A stretch of 12,186 nt of DNA from Comamonadaceae bacterium (GCA_947374705.1 CANCDA010000066.1:1-12186), one strand, 5' to 3'. Positions 1-7,104 are shown, counted from the stretch's first letter. Translations and numbers: made by a program. The notes: generated by a model not told the origin, from the sequence alone.

Positions 1-32
1 CCCTGAATCAGCAGGATGCGTGGGGCGTACAT
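1..32 (-). CDS. N-terminal fragment of an unidentified gene, cut by left edge
   Basis: Reading leftward, an ATG at 32-30 opens a frame that stays open to the window edge and gives MYAPRILLIQ. A good Shine-Dalgarno (GGAAGG on the minus strand, within 38-45) sits about 7 bases upstream, which is the main reason to call a gene here. The hydrophobic run RILLIQ looks like a first beta strand, but ten residues are too few to name a family. It lies 97 bases downstream of the DHH phosphoesterase stop, in the same direction, so it could be the next gene of that operon or start a new unit. Confidence 0.5.
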   Translation of the reverse strand, partial: MYAPRILLIQ

Positions 33-129
33 GATGACCCTTCCAGACAAGGCATGGGCTCATGGTGGCAGCTTCAGGGTTAGCTTGATTTGCGATGGGT
101 CAAGCTTTGGGGGGTTTTCAAGTAGGCGC

Positions 130-1044
130 TCAGGCCTGGAACGTCCCGCTCAGCAGCTCGGGCAGGCGCTGTACCCCCATCTTGAAGCCGCAAGCCTGGG
201 CGTGGCCGCCGCCCTTCATGCTCTCGGCCAGGGGGATGCAGTCAAAGCCACTGCGTGAGCGCAGGCCGACCTTCACCACACCGCCCTTGCCCGCTGTCCA
301 CATCAGGGCGAAGGTGCCGCTTTGCTTGGCCAGCGTATCGCCCACCAGGCTGTGAAACACGCCCGGTGCATTCACCATCAAGCCCTGCTGGCCGTTGAAG
401 CTGATGGGCTGTGCGCCTTCTGCAATATCGGCGCAGAGCTTGGCAAATTTTTCGTCCATGGCATGACCACGCGCCATGAAGGCGGTGAGCTGATCGGGGC
501 TGAAGGCCGCAATCTCGGCCCAGCGCGGAAAATCCATGGGCTCCATGTCCAACGCAGCTAAAAAAGCCGGACTTTCGGGGTATTGCCAGACCCAAATGTC
601 GCGGTCTTCCACAAAGCGCACCAGGTCGGGCACGGCTCGATTCGGTTGGAAAAACTCCCAGGCCAGGCGCGCGCCCGACTTGCTCATGTCAAAGTGAACC
701 ACGCCGCAGCGGCAGGCAAAACCGGTGAGCTTTTCAGCCGCGCTTTTATGGTGGTCCAGCATCACCAGCTTGGCGGCACGCTCTTCGATGCCACGCAAGA
801 TGACTTCGTCAAACGAGAAGTCGAGGATGTAAACGGCACGGCCCTCTAGTGCAGGCAAATCCGTGACGGATTTGATGTCGCCATGGTCCAGGCCCAGCAT
901 TTCGGCTTTGCCTTCATAAAACAGCCAGGCAGCCAGCGCGGCGGCAAAGCCGTCGGGGCAATTGCGACCGTGGTAGAGGACGAGGGGTTGCGGGTCGTTG
1001 TGATCCGGGGCGAACAGGAGTTGCAGGGGGAGGATGGTCTTCAT
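130..1044 (-). CDS. DHH/DHHA1-family phosphoesterase (nanoRNase/exopolyphosphatase-like)
   Basis: A 304-residue protein of the DHH phosphoesterase superfamily, cytoplasmic metal-dependent enzymes that cut phosphodiester or phosphoanhydride bonds (RecJ, NrnA/nanoRNase, pyrophosphatase, exopolyphosphatase relatives). Visible motifs are YHGRNCPDGFAAA (residues 24-36, Asp31 as metal ligand), YILDFS (Asp75), the signature LDHHKSA (96-102, DHH at 97-99) and VEDRDIW (145-151). The C-terminal DHHA1-type substrate-binding motif GGGHAQACGF is at 278-287, so both domains are present and the protein looks complete. The ATG overlaps the stop of the upstream YlqF-type GTPase gene by four bases (ATGA), which implies translational coupling. 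The domain layout fits an oligonucleotide or small-phosphoester hydrolase best; the actual substrate cannot be read from sequence. Confidence 0.88.
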   Translation of the reverse strand: MKTILPLQLLFAPDHNDPQPLVLYHGRNCPDGFAAALAAWLFYEGKAEMLGLDHGDIKSVTDLPALEGRAVYILDFSFDEVILRGIEERAAKLVMLDHHKSAAEKLTGFACRCGVVHFDMSKSGARLAWEFFQPNRAVPDLVRFVEDRDIWVWQYPESPAFLAALDMEPMDFPRWAEIAAFSPDQLTAFMARGHAMDEKFAKLCADIAEGAQPISFNGQQGLMVNAPGVFHSLVGDTLAKQSGTFALMWTAGKGGVVKVGLRSRSGFDCIPLAESMKGGGHAQACGFKMGVQRLPELLSGTFQA

Positions 1045-2057
1045 GGTTTCTGGGCTTCTTCGGCTGCGGGCGTGTCGCTTGAATTCTCTTGGCGCGTATC
1101 GGTATTGGCTGGGCGCGGTGGGCGCGGTATTTTTTTGAATTTGATGAGTCGGTTGAGCTCAATCGCGTCTTTTTTCACCTGGCGCTCGGCGTCCAGCTTT
1201 TGCCCGACGGCTAACCATAGAGCGAACTCTTCCGGGGTCTCCAGCGTGATGCGCCCGAGCTGGCGGGTGCGAAAGTCGTTGATCACCAGCTCCGCCGTTT
1301 TTTGCATGTTGACGCGCCCGCCGCTTTGCAAGGCACCGCGCTTGCGGCCGATTTCGGTCAGGAGTTCGTCGTCCGTCATGGCCGCCGCGTCTTTGAGTTT
1401 GTAGCGCTCTTGCAGCTGCTGGGCGTAGGGGCCTTTGAGGTAGTCCACCAGCTCCAGCGCCACCTCTTCGTCATCAAAGGCATTGCGCCCCACCGCGCCG
1501 CTGGCGGCCAGGTTGTAGCCGCTCTTGGCCACGATGATGCGCGGCCACAGCATGCCGGGGGTGTCGTACAAATAAAAGTCGTCGGCCAGGCTGATGCGCT
1601 GCTCCGCCTTGGTCACACCGGCCTCGTCAGCGGCCTTGGCGGCGCGCTTGCGCACCAGGCTGTTGATGAGGGTGGACTTGCCCACGTTGGGAATGCCGCA
1701 GATCAGCACGCGCATGGGCTTGACCATACCGCCGCGCAAGGGAGCCAGCGCACGGCACGATGCAATCAGGCGCTGGGCGGCAGCGGTGTCGGAGCTGTCC
1801 AGCGCAATGGCGCGGGTACCGGGCTGGCTGTTGTAGTACGCCAGCCAGGGGGCAGTGCGCAGCGGGTCGGCCATGTCTTGTTTGTTCAGCACCTTGAGCG
1901 TGGGGCGGCCTGCGGTGAGCTGGGCCAGCATGGGGTTGGCGCTAGAGCCCGGCAGGCGGGCGTCCAGCAGCTCGATCACCACATCAATCGCCTTGATGCG
2001 CTCGGTGATCGCCTGCTTGGTCAGGTGCATGTGACCGGGGAACCATTGGATGGCCAT
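1041..2057 (-). CDS. ylqF: YlqF/RbgA-family ribosome biogenesis GTPase
   Basis: A 338-residue circularly permuted GTPase. The motif order is the permuted one: G4 NKQD at 58-61, a G5-like SSD near 88-90, then the P-loop GIPNVGKS at 121-128, a G2 Thr in GVT (147-149) and G3 DTPG at 165-168. The N-terminus IQWFPGHMHLTKQ is the family hallmark. RbgA of Bacillus subtilis acts in late assembly of the 50S subunit; the same role is inferred here. The C-terminal domain around 195-305 is followed by a basic, proline-rich then acidic tail (about 306-338), so the protein is longer than the B. subtilis one (about 280 residues). The ATG is 2 bases past the gshA stop and a GGAG lies about 10 bases upstream inside gshA. 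Its stop overlaps the DHH gene start. Confidence 0.93.
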   Translation of the reverse strand: MAIQWFPGHMHLTKQAITERIKAIDVVIELLDARLPGSSANPMLAQLTAGRPTLKVLNKQDMADPLRTAPWLAYYNSQPGTRAIALDSSDTAAAQRLIASCRALAPLRGGMVKPMRVLICGIPNVGKSTLINSLVRKRAAKAADEAGVTKAEQRISLADDFYLYDTPGMLWPRIIVAKSGYNLAASGAVGRNAFDDEEVALELVDYLKGPYAQQLQERYKLKDAAAMTDDELLTEIGRKRGALQSGGRVNMQKTAELVINDFRTRQLGRITLETPEEFALWLAVGQKLDAERQVKKDAIELNRLIKFKKIPRPPRPANTDTRQENSSDTPAAEEAQKP

Positions 2058-2059
2058 GC

Positions 2060-3571
2060 TTACGCCACTCCCAAACGTGCGGGCGACACATAGTTCTGCC
2101 GAAAGGCCTCAAAGGGCATTGTGTCAGCAGCTTCAATTTCTTTTTGCGCTTGCAGCGAGGCTTGGGCCATGGCCTCAAACCGCGCCTGCTGCTCAGGCGA
2201 CCAAGGCAGGCCGAGCAAGGCTTGCTGCGTTTGCTGCGACTGCACGCGCACAAAGCGCACATAGGAGTTGTCATGCTCCGCAGCCATGGCCTCCAGCACG
2301 CGGGCCGAGGGCAGCAGGCTGGGTTGCTGTAGCGTTGCCTTCGCTGCGTTGAGTGCGGCGCTGTAGTCCGTGCTGCCATGCGCCACGTCCAGCGCTTGGG
2401 CCATGGGCGCAAAGGCTTGCAGCAACTCGCCCGCCCACTCGGTCAACAACACTTCGTGCCCAGCACGCCGCAAGGTCAAACCAGGCTCGCGACCACGCGC
2501 TGCGGTGCGCTGCTGGTTCTCCGCCATGTCGGCAATTTCTTGCGGGCTGTCGGGCGGGCTGTCGCTGTGCAGGCAGTGCAGCAAGAAGACATCGAGCAAG
2601 CGCAGGGTTGGCGCGCTGATGCCTATCGGCTCAAACGGGTTGAGGTCCAGCAAGCGCACCTCGACGTACTCCACCCCACGCTCACGCAGGGCGTGCAAGG
2701 GCCGCTCACCGGCATGAATCACGCGCTTGGGGCGGATGGTGCCGTAGAACTCGTTCTCGATCTGTAGCAGGCTGGTGGCCAGTTGTTTGTACTCGCCTTG
2801 CGCGTCCTGAATGCCAATGGCCTCGTAAGCCGGCCAGGGCCGTGTCAGCGCGTCTTGCAGCGAGGCGGCGTAGCCCTCCAAGCTGTTGTAGCTCACCGCC
2901 AGGGACGCTTGCGCGTCGCTTTGGTAGCCCAGCCGCCCCATGCGCAGCGAGGTGCCGTGCGGCATGTAGAGCGTGTTGCCTTTGAGCACCTGCAACTCAT
3001 GCGGGCGCCCGGCCACAAACGTGGAGCACACCGCCGGCGAAGCGCCCAAAAGGTAGAGCAAAAGAAAGGCGTGGCGGCGAAAGTTGCGGATTAAACCGAA
3101 ATACTGCTCGCTGCTCACACCGGGCAGCGACCAGTTGTAATGAATGCCCGAGATGGTCTGCATGCGCCGCCCATAGCGGTGGCCCAGGCCCATTCGGTAC
3201 ACCGTCTTGGCGCGCCCGATGTTGGAGCTGCCGTAATAGCCCAGCGGAATGGCGTCATCCCCCGGCAAGCCACAAGGCATGCTGGCCGCCCACAGCATCT
3301 CGTCGCCCGCATCACGCAAGGCGCGGTAGGTGAACTGGTGAACCTGCGTCAGCTCGTCCAAACAATCCTGCACGCCCGCGTGCACACCGGTGATGAGCTC
3401 GGGTTGGGACTCGCAAAAGTCGGTGGTGATGTTCGGGTGCGTCAGCGTCGAGCCCAGGGCCAGCGGATGCGGTGTCAGCGCCAGCGCCCCGTTGGGTTGC
3501 ACGCGCAAGCTTTCTTTCTCAATGCCACGGCGGATGCCCAGCAGACGTGCTGGATCGTTCAATATTTTCAT
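2060..3571 (-). CDS. gshA: Glutamate-cysteine ligase, E. coli-type GshA
   Basis: Catalyses ATP-dependent joining of L-glutamate and L-cysteine to gamma-glutamylcysteine, the first and usually rate-limiting step of glutathione synthesis, in the cytoplasm. About 503 residues from the chosen start, close to the 518 of E. coli. Conserved blocks: GIRRGIEKESLRV (12-24, with Glu18 and Glu20 matching metal-binding glutamates), TTDFCESQPELIT (49-61), MPCGLPGD (98-105), RYGRRMQTISGIHYNWSLP (132-150), LQIENEFY (268-275), RPKR (279-282) and the block starting YVEVRLLDLNPFEPIGI (301-317). The ATG at 3571 is preferred because the first conserved block begins about 12 residues in; a TTG at 3634 would add 21 residues of unconserved sequence. 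Neither has a clear Shine-Dalgarno. It follows purH after about 65 bases. It belongs to the gammaproteobacterial-type family rather than the shorter type described from Acidithiobacillus and many betaproteobacteria. Confidence 0.95.
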   Translation of the reverse strand: MKILNDPARLLGIRRGIEKESLRVQPNGALALTPHPLALGSTLTHPNITTDFCESQPELITGVHAGVQDCLDELTQVHQFTYRALRDAGDEMLWAASMPCGLPGDDAIPLGYYGSSNIGRAKTVYRMGLGHRYGRRMQTISGIHYNWSLPGVSSEQYFGLIRNFRRHAFLLLYLLGASPAVCSTFVAGRPHELQVLKGNTLYMPHGTSLRMGRLGYQSDAQASLAVSYNSLEGYAASLQDALTRPWPAYEAIGIQDAQGEYKQLATSLLQIENEFYGTIRPKRVIHAGERPLHALRERGVEYVEVRLLDLNPFEPIGISAPTLRLLDVFLLHCLHSDSPPDSPQEIADMAENQQRTAARGREPGLTLRRAGHEVLLTEWAGELLQAFAPMAQALDVAHGSTDYSAALNAAKATLQQPSLLPSARVLEAMAAEHDNSYVRFVRVQSQQTQQALLGLPWSPEQQARFEAMAQASLQAQKEIEAADTMPFEAFRQNYVSPARLGVA

Positions 3572-3597
3572 GAGGGCATTATCCGGGATGCTGCGGA

Positions 3598-3617
3598 TGG
3601 CAGCGGTTGTGCTGCCA
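3598..3617. repeat. Perfect 7-bp hairpin in the purH-gshA gap
   Basis: TGGCAGC (3598-3604), a 6-base loop, then GCTGCCA (3611-3617). It occupies most of the only real gap in the dusB operon, 26 bases upstream of the gshA ATG. There is no T-run on either side, so it does not look like an intrinsic terminator; an mRNA hairpin or a protein-binding palindrome is possible. If gshA were translated from the TTG at 3634 it would lie inside the coding region. Confidence 0.5.
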
Positions 3618-3636
3618 ATGGGGCTACACGCCAAGT

Positions 3637-5256
3637 TCAGTGTCTGAAATGCCGCACCCCTGTCAACACCATCGCCACCCCACGCTCATCTGCAGCGGCG
3701 ATCACCTCGGGGTCGCGCATGGAGCCTCCGGGTTGAATGACGCTGGTCGCACCGGCGTCCACCACCACGTCCAGGCCGTCGCGGAAGGGGAAAAAGGCGT
3801 CGCTGGCCACGGCCGTACCCGCCAGGCTCAGGCCCGCGTGCTGGGCTTTGATGCTGGCGATGCGGGCGGAGTCTAGGCGGCTCATTTGGCCTGCACCCAC
3901 GCCCATGGTCATGCCGTCTTTGCAGAACACGATGGCGTTGCTCTTGACGTACTTGGCGACTTTCCAGGCAAACAGCAGGTCTTGCAGTTGCTGGGGCGTG
4001 GGTTGGATTTTGCTGACCACTTTCAAATCAGCCAGGGTGATCTCGTGGTTGTCGGCCGTCTGCATGAGCAAGCCCGAGCCGATGCGTTTGATGTCCACCG
4101 CGTTGCGGCCCTGATCCCAGGCTGATGTACCGCCTGCACGTGAAGCCCCTGCGGTAGCGGGCAAATCAATCTGGAGCAGGCGCACATTGGCCTTGGCCTT
4201 GAAGACGGCCAGCGCCTCGGGCGTGAAGGCGGGGGCCATCAGCACCTCCACAAACTGCTTCGAAATTTGCTGCGCCGCAGCCTCGTCCAGCGGAACGTTC
4301 AGGGCGATGATGCCGCCGAAAGCCGAGGTGGGGTCGGTCTGGAAGGCTTTGCCGTAGGCCGACAGGGCATCGGTGCCCACGGCCACGCCGCAGGGGTTGG
4401 CGTGTTTGACGATGACGCAGGCGGGCACGTCAAAGCTCTTGACGCATTCCCAGGCCGCATCGGCGTCGGCGATGTTGTTGTAGCTCAGTTCTTTGCCTTG
4501 CAACTGGGTGGCGGTGACCAGTGAGCCGGGGGCGGGATACAAATCACGGTAGAAGGCCGCCTGCTGGTGCGGGTTTTCTCCATAGCGCAGGTCTTGCAAC
4601 TTGATGAAGCGGCCATTAGCTTGACCCGCAAAAAGTTGGGCTGGTGGCACGTAGCCTGGGCCGTCTTGGGTTTCGTCAAAGTCCAAGCGCGAAAGGTAAT
4701 CGCTGATGGCACCGTCGTACTGGCTGATGCGATTGAACGCGGCCACGCTCAAGGCAAAGCGGGTTTTGTCGGTCAACTTGCCTGCGGCCTTGAGCTCGGC
4801 CAGCACGCCCGCGTACTGCGACGCGTCGGTCAGTACGCCCACGTCCTTCCAGTTCTTGGCGGCACTGCGCACCATGGCCGGGCCGCCGATGTCGATGTTC
4901 TCGATCGCGTCTTCCAGCGTGCAGCCGGGCTTGGCCACGGTGGCTTCAAAGGGGTAGAGGTTGACCACCAGCAGGTCGATGGTGTCAATGCCGTGGGTCT
5001 TGAGTGCGGCCATGTGCTCGGGCACGGCGCGGCGGGCCAGCAGGCCACCGTGCACTTTGGGGTGCAGGGTTTTGACGCGGCCATCCAGCATTTCGGGGAA
5101 GGCGGTGACTTCGGCCACTTCGGTCACGGGCAGGCCCTGTTCAGCCAGCAGCTTGGCGGTGCCGCCAGTCGAGATGAGCTTGATGCCCAGGGCGTGCAGG
5201 GCGCGAGCGAAATCAACGATGCCGGTTTTGTCGGAGACGGAGAGGAGTGCGTTCAT
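3637..5256 (-). CDS. purH: Bifunctional AICAR transformylase / IMP cyclohydrolase
   Basis: Carries out the last two steps of de novo purine synthesis: formylation of AICAR with 10-formyltetrahydrofolate, then ring closure of FAICAR to IMP. 539 residues, a normal length. The N-terminal MGS-like cyclohydrolase domain shows LLSVSDKTGI (4-13), STGGTAK (29-35), FPEMLDGRVKTLHPKVHGG (53-71) and NIDIGGPAMVRSAAKN (120-135). The C-terminal transformylase domain shows ELSYNNIADADAAWE (256-270), the catalytic-site motif KHANPCG (284-290, Lys284-His285), SAFGGIIALN (311-320) and the typical C-terminus ending VLTGVRHFRH. Its ATG overlaps the fis stop by four bases, so it is probably coupled to fis translation; no strong Shine-Dalgarno is visible. 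In many betaproteobacteria fis-purH is followed by ruvC; here gshA comes next. Confidence 0.98.
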   Translation of the reverse strand: MNALLSVSDKTGIVDFARALHALGIKLISTGGTAKLLAEQGLPVTEVAEVTAFPEMLDGRVKTLHPKVHGGLLARRAVPEHMAALKTHGIDTIDLLVVNLYPFEATVAKPGCTLEDAIENIDIGGPAMVRSAAKNWKDVGVLTDASQYAGVLAELKAAGKLTDKTRFALSVAAFNRISQYDGAISDYLSRLDFDETQDGPGYVPPAQLFAGQANGRFIKLQDLRYGENPHQQAAFYRDLYPAPGSLVTATQLQGKELSYNNIADADAAWECVKSFDVPACVIVKHANPCGVAVGTDALSAYGKAFQTDPTSAFGGIIALNVPLDEAAAQQISKQFVEVLMAPAFTPEALAVFKAKANVRLLQIDLPATAGASRAGGTSAWDQGRNAVDIKRIGSGLLMQTADNHEITLADLKVVSKIQPTPQQLQDLLFAWKVAKYVKSNAIVFCKDGMTMGVGAGQMSRLDSARIASIKAQHAGLSLAGTAVASDAFFPFRDGLDVVVDAGATSVIQPGGSMRDPEVIAAADERGVAMVLTGVRHFRH

Positions 5257-5486
5257 AGTAATTTGTGTTCAAGCAATTTTTTGCGCAAGGTGTTGCGGTT
5301 CAAGCCCAGCCATTGCGCGGCGCGTGATTGGTTGTTGTCGGCCTCGTTCATCACCACTTCCAGCAGTGGCTTTTCGACCACGCGCACCAGCATGTCGTAC
5401 ATGCCGTCAGGCTCACTGCCGCGCAGGTCGGTGAAGTAGCTTTGCAAACTGGTGCGCACACTTTCTTCGATGTTCTTTTGGCTCAT
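5253..5486 (-). CDS. fis: Fis-family nucleoid-associated DNA-binding protein
   Basis: A 77-residue Fis protein, a dimeric DNA-bending nucleoid protein and global regulator. The C-terminal helix-turn-helix NNQSRAAQWLGLNRNTLRKK (51-70) is very close to that of E. coli Fis, including the recognition-helix core NRxTLRKKL, so a similar DNA preference is expected. The central dimer helices correspond to residues 5-48. Compared with the 98-residue E. coli protein, about 20 N-terminal residues are absent; in E. coli these form the beta-hairpin arms that activate Hin-type inversion. The ATG overlaps the dusB stop by four bases, and a GGAG lies about 8 bases upstream within dusB. The dusB-fis pairing is the classical arrangement in proteobacteria. 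Confidence 0.96.
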   Translation of the reverse strand: MSQKNIEESVRTSLQSYFTDLRGSEPDGMYDMLVRVVEKPLLEVVMNEADNNQSRAAQWLGLNRNTLRKKLLEHKLL

Positions 5487-6535
5487 TCAGATAACTCCAT
5501 GCATTCATTTTCCAACTCTTGATTTGTATCGGGTGTGGCGCTGGGCATGCGGTCCATGACAGAGCCCAGTTCATCAAAAAAATCGGCCACGGCACTGAGC
5601 TGGGCTTGGCTGTCTTCCAGCGCGTTCATGCGGGCACGGAACAGCTCGCCGCCGGGCAGTGTCTTCACATACCAGCCGATGTGTTTGCGCGCAGTGCGCA
5701 CGCCAGTGAATTCACCGTACAAGGTGTAGTGGTCCACCAGATGATCCAGCAGCAAGCGCTTGACCTCGGCCACCAAGGGCGGGGCCAGGTGCGTGCCCGT
5801 GGTCAAGAAGTGCGCCATCTCGCGGAAGATCCAAGGCCGCCCTTGCGCGGCGCGGCCCACCATCACCGCATCGGCTTTTGTGTAGGCCAGCACGTCGCGC
5901 GCTTTCTCGGGGCTGGTGATGTCGCCATTGGCCACCACGGGGATGCGCAGGGCTGCTTTCACTGCGGCAATGGTGTCGTACTCGGCGTGGCCACCATAGC
6001 CCTGTTCGCGCGTGCGGCCATGCACGGTAATCATCTGCACGCCAGCGGCTTCGGCCGCGCGGGCCAGCACTACGGCGTTTTTTTCAGACTGGCACCAGCC
6101 GGTACGCATCTTGAGCGTTACGGGGACCTTGTGCGGCGCGCAAGCGGCCACCACGGCCACCACAATTTGAATGGCCAGCACCTCGTCTTGCATCAGCGCC
6201 GAGCCTGCCCACTTGTTGCACACCTTCTTGGCCGGGCAGCCCATGTTGATGTCGATGATTTGCGCGCCCCGGTCGATGTTGTAGGCCGCCGCCTCGGCCA
6301 TCATGGGCGCATCCGTGCCCGCAATTTGCACGGCAATGGGGCCGACTTCACCCTCGTGGTTGGCGCGGCGCGAGGTCTTCAGGGTGTGCCACAAATCGCG
6401 GCGCGAGGTGACCATCTCACTCACCGCATAGCCCGCGCCCAAGGCCTTGCACAGTTGCCGGAACGGCCGATCCGTGACGCCCGCCATCGGGGCCACGAAA
6501 AGGGTGTTGGGCAGCGTGAAAGGGCCGATGTTCAT
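5483..6535 (-). CDS. dusB: tRNA-dihydrouridine synthase B
   Basis: An FMN- and NADPH-dependent enzyme that reduces uridine to dihydrouridine in tRNA. 350 residues with a TIM-barrel: LFVAPMAGVTDRPFRQLC (12-29), the catalytic-Cys motif INMGCPAKKVC (96-106, Cys100), TLKMRTGW (140-147), HGRTREQGY (172-180), VANGDI (201-206) and the FMN-phosphate region VMVGRAAQGRPWIF (224-237), then a C-terminal helical domain. The start is supported by the family N-terminus, which begins M-x-I-G just as here. It is the first gene of a six-gene minus-strand operon. No Shine-Dalgarno precedes the ATG (the leader before it reads CACACCCTTCCT), and the candidate -10 is so close that the leader may be only a few bases long. 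Confidence 0.96.
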   Translation of the reverse strand: MNIGPFTLPNTLFVAPMAGVTDRPFRQLCKALGAGYAVSEMVTSRRDLWHTLKTSRRANHEGEVGPIAVQIAGTDAPMMAEAAAYNIDRGAQIIDINMGCPAKKVCNKWAGSALMQDEVLAIQIVVAVVAACAPHKVPVTLKMRTGWCQSEKNAVVLARAAEAAGVQMITVHGRTREQGYGGHAEYDTIAAVKAALRIPVVANGDITSPEKARDVLAYTKADAVMVGRAAQGRPWIFREMAHFLTTGTHLAPPLVAEVKRLLLDHLVDHYTLYGEFTGVRTARKHIGWYVKTLPGGELFRARMNALEDSQAQLSAVADFFDELGSVMDRMPSATPDTNQELENECMELSE

Positions 6536-6547
6536 AGGAAGGGTGTG

Positions 6548-6553
6548 ATTCTA
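6548..6553 (-). promoter_or_regulatory. Candidate -10 box for the dusB operon
   Basis: On the minus strand this reads TAGAAT, 5 of 6 matches to TATAAT, about 12 bases before the dusB ATG. The best -35-like hexamer, TTGCTG, is only 15 bases upstream, shorter than ideal. A start site at the usual distance would leave a leader of roughly 6 bases, which fits the missing Shine-Dalgarno. Confidence 0.4.
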
Positions 6554-6556
6554 ACT

Positions 6557-6571
6557 GCCCAAATTTTCAGC
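6557..6571. promoter_or_regulatory. Candidate Fis-binding site upstream of dusB-fis
   Basis: GCCCAAATTTTCAGC matches the published 15-bp Fis consensus GNtYAaWWWtTRaNC at the flanking G and C, Y4, A5, A6, the whole A/T core and T10-T11; the main mismatch is C at position 12. It lies between the candidate -10 and -35 of dusB, where binding would be expected to repress. E. coli Fis represses its own dusB-fis promoter from overlapping sites. An overlapping short inverted repeat (TTTCA, 5 bases, TGAAA; 6565-6579) adds to the palindromic character. No experiment supports this site. Confidence 0.4.
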
Positions 6572-6611
6572 AATTGAAACCGGATGCCCATCATGAGGGG
6601 CAAAAGCTTTC

Positions 6612-6617
6612 TATACT
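6612..6617 (+). promoter_or_regulatory. Candidate -10 box for the YqaA-type gene
   Basis: TATACT, 5 of 6 matches to TATAAT, only 10 bases before the ATG at 6628. No convincing -35 stands 16-18 bases upstream. Initiation at the usual spacing would give a leader of about 4 bases. Confidence 0.33.
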
Positions 6618-6627
6618 GGACTGATCT

Positions 6628-7104
6628 ATGCAAACTTGGCTCACGCATTTGCTCACCTTGCTGGCCCTACCCGAGTTCGGCTTGAGCACGCTGTTTGTCA
6701 TTGCATTCGTCTCCGCCACGCTTGTGCCCCTGGGCTCCGAACCTGCACTGTTTGGTCTGCTCAAGCTCAACCCTGATCTATTCTGGCCCGCGATTCTGGT
6801 GGCCACGGCGGGCAATACCTTGGGCGGCGCGGTGAGCTGGTGGATGGGGCTGGCGTCCAAGCATCTGGTGGGGAAGTACCGCAGCTCCAGCACCCACACC
6901 AGGGCACTGGCCTGGCTCCAACGCATCGGGCCGCGCGCCTGCCTGCTGAGCTGGCTGCCCATCATTGGCGACCCGCTGTGTGCCGTGGCGGGCTGGCTCA
7001 AGCTGCCCTTCTGGCCGTGCTTGATCTACATGGCCATTGGCAAGCTGGCGCGCTACACCACCCTGACGGTAGCCTTGCTGTGGGTGTTCCCCGGGGGGCT
7101 TTAA
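6628..7104 (+). CDS. YqaA-type DedA/SNARE-associated small membrane protein
   Basis: A 158-residue integral membrane protein of the DedA/VTT (SNARE-associated) superfamily, resembling E. coli YqaA. Shared blocks are FVSATLVPLGSEPALFG (27-43), ATAGNTLGGAVSWWMG (59-74), LSWLPIIGDPLCAVAGWL (107-124) and GKLARY (138-143). Hydrophobic segments are seen at about 18-36, 50-72, 104-122 and 128-153. DedA proteins contribute to envelope integrity and some move polyprenyl or phospholipid carriers; the YqaA branch has no firmly assigned function. It is the only plus-strand gene in the window, divergent from dusB and convergent with ychF (19-base gap). Only a weak TGGA precedes the ATG by about 7 bases. 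Confidence 0.85.
   Translation: MQTWLTHLLTLLALPEFGLSTLFVIAFVSATLVPLGSEPALFGLLKLNPDLFWPAILVATAGNTLGGAVSWWMGLASKHLVGKYRSSSTHTRALAWLQRIGPRACLLSWLPIIGDPLCAVAGWLKLPFWPCLIYMAIGKLARYTTLTVALLWVFPGGL

Noticed and set aside
82..106. 7-base inverted repeat AGCTTGA...TCAAGCT after the DHH gene as a terminator
   Set aside because: AT-rich stem with an 11-base loop and no T-run in the direction of transcription; too weak to call.
1302..2093. Plus-strand open frame opposite the YlqF-type GTPase gene
   Set aside because: Antisense of a clearly conserved GTPase; composition is typical of a shadow frame.
3572..3634. Upstream TTG start for gshA
   Set aside because: It would add 21 unconserved residues, has no Shine-Dalgarno and starts two bases after the purH stop; the ATG at 3571 fits the family N-terminus.
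5519..6577. Long plus-strand open frame (352 codons) opposite dusB
   Set aside because: The translation is rich in His, Gly, Arg and Ala with no family motifs, typical of the antisense of a GC-rich gene; dusB on the other strand is certain.
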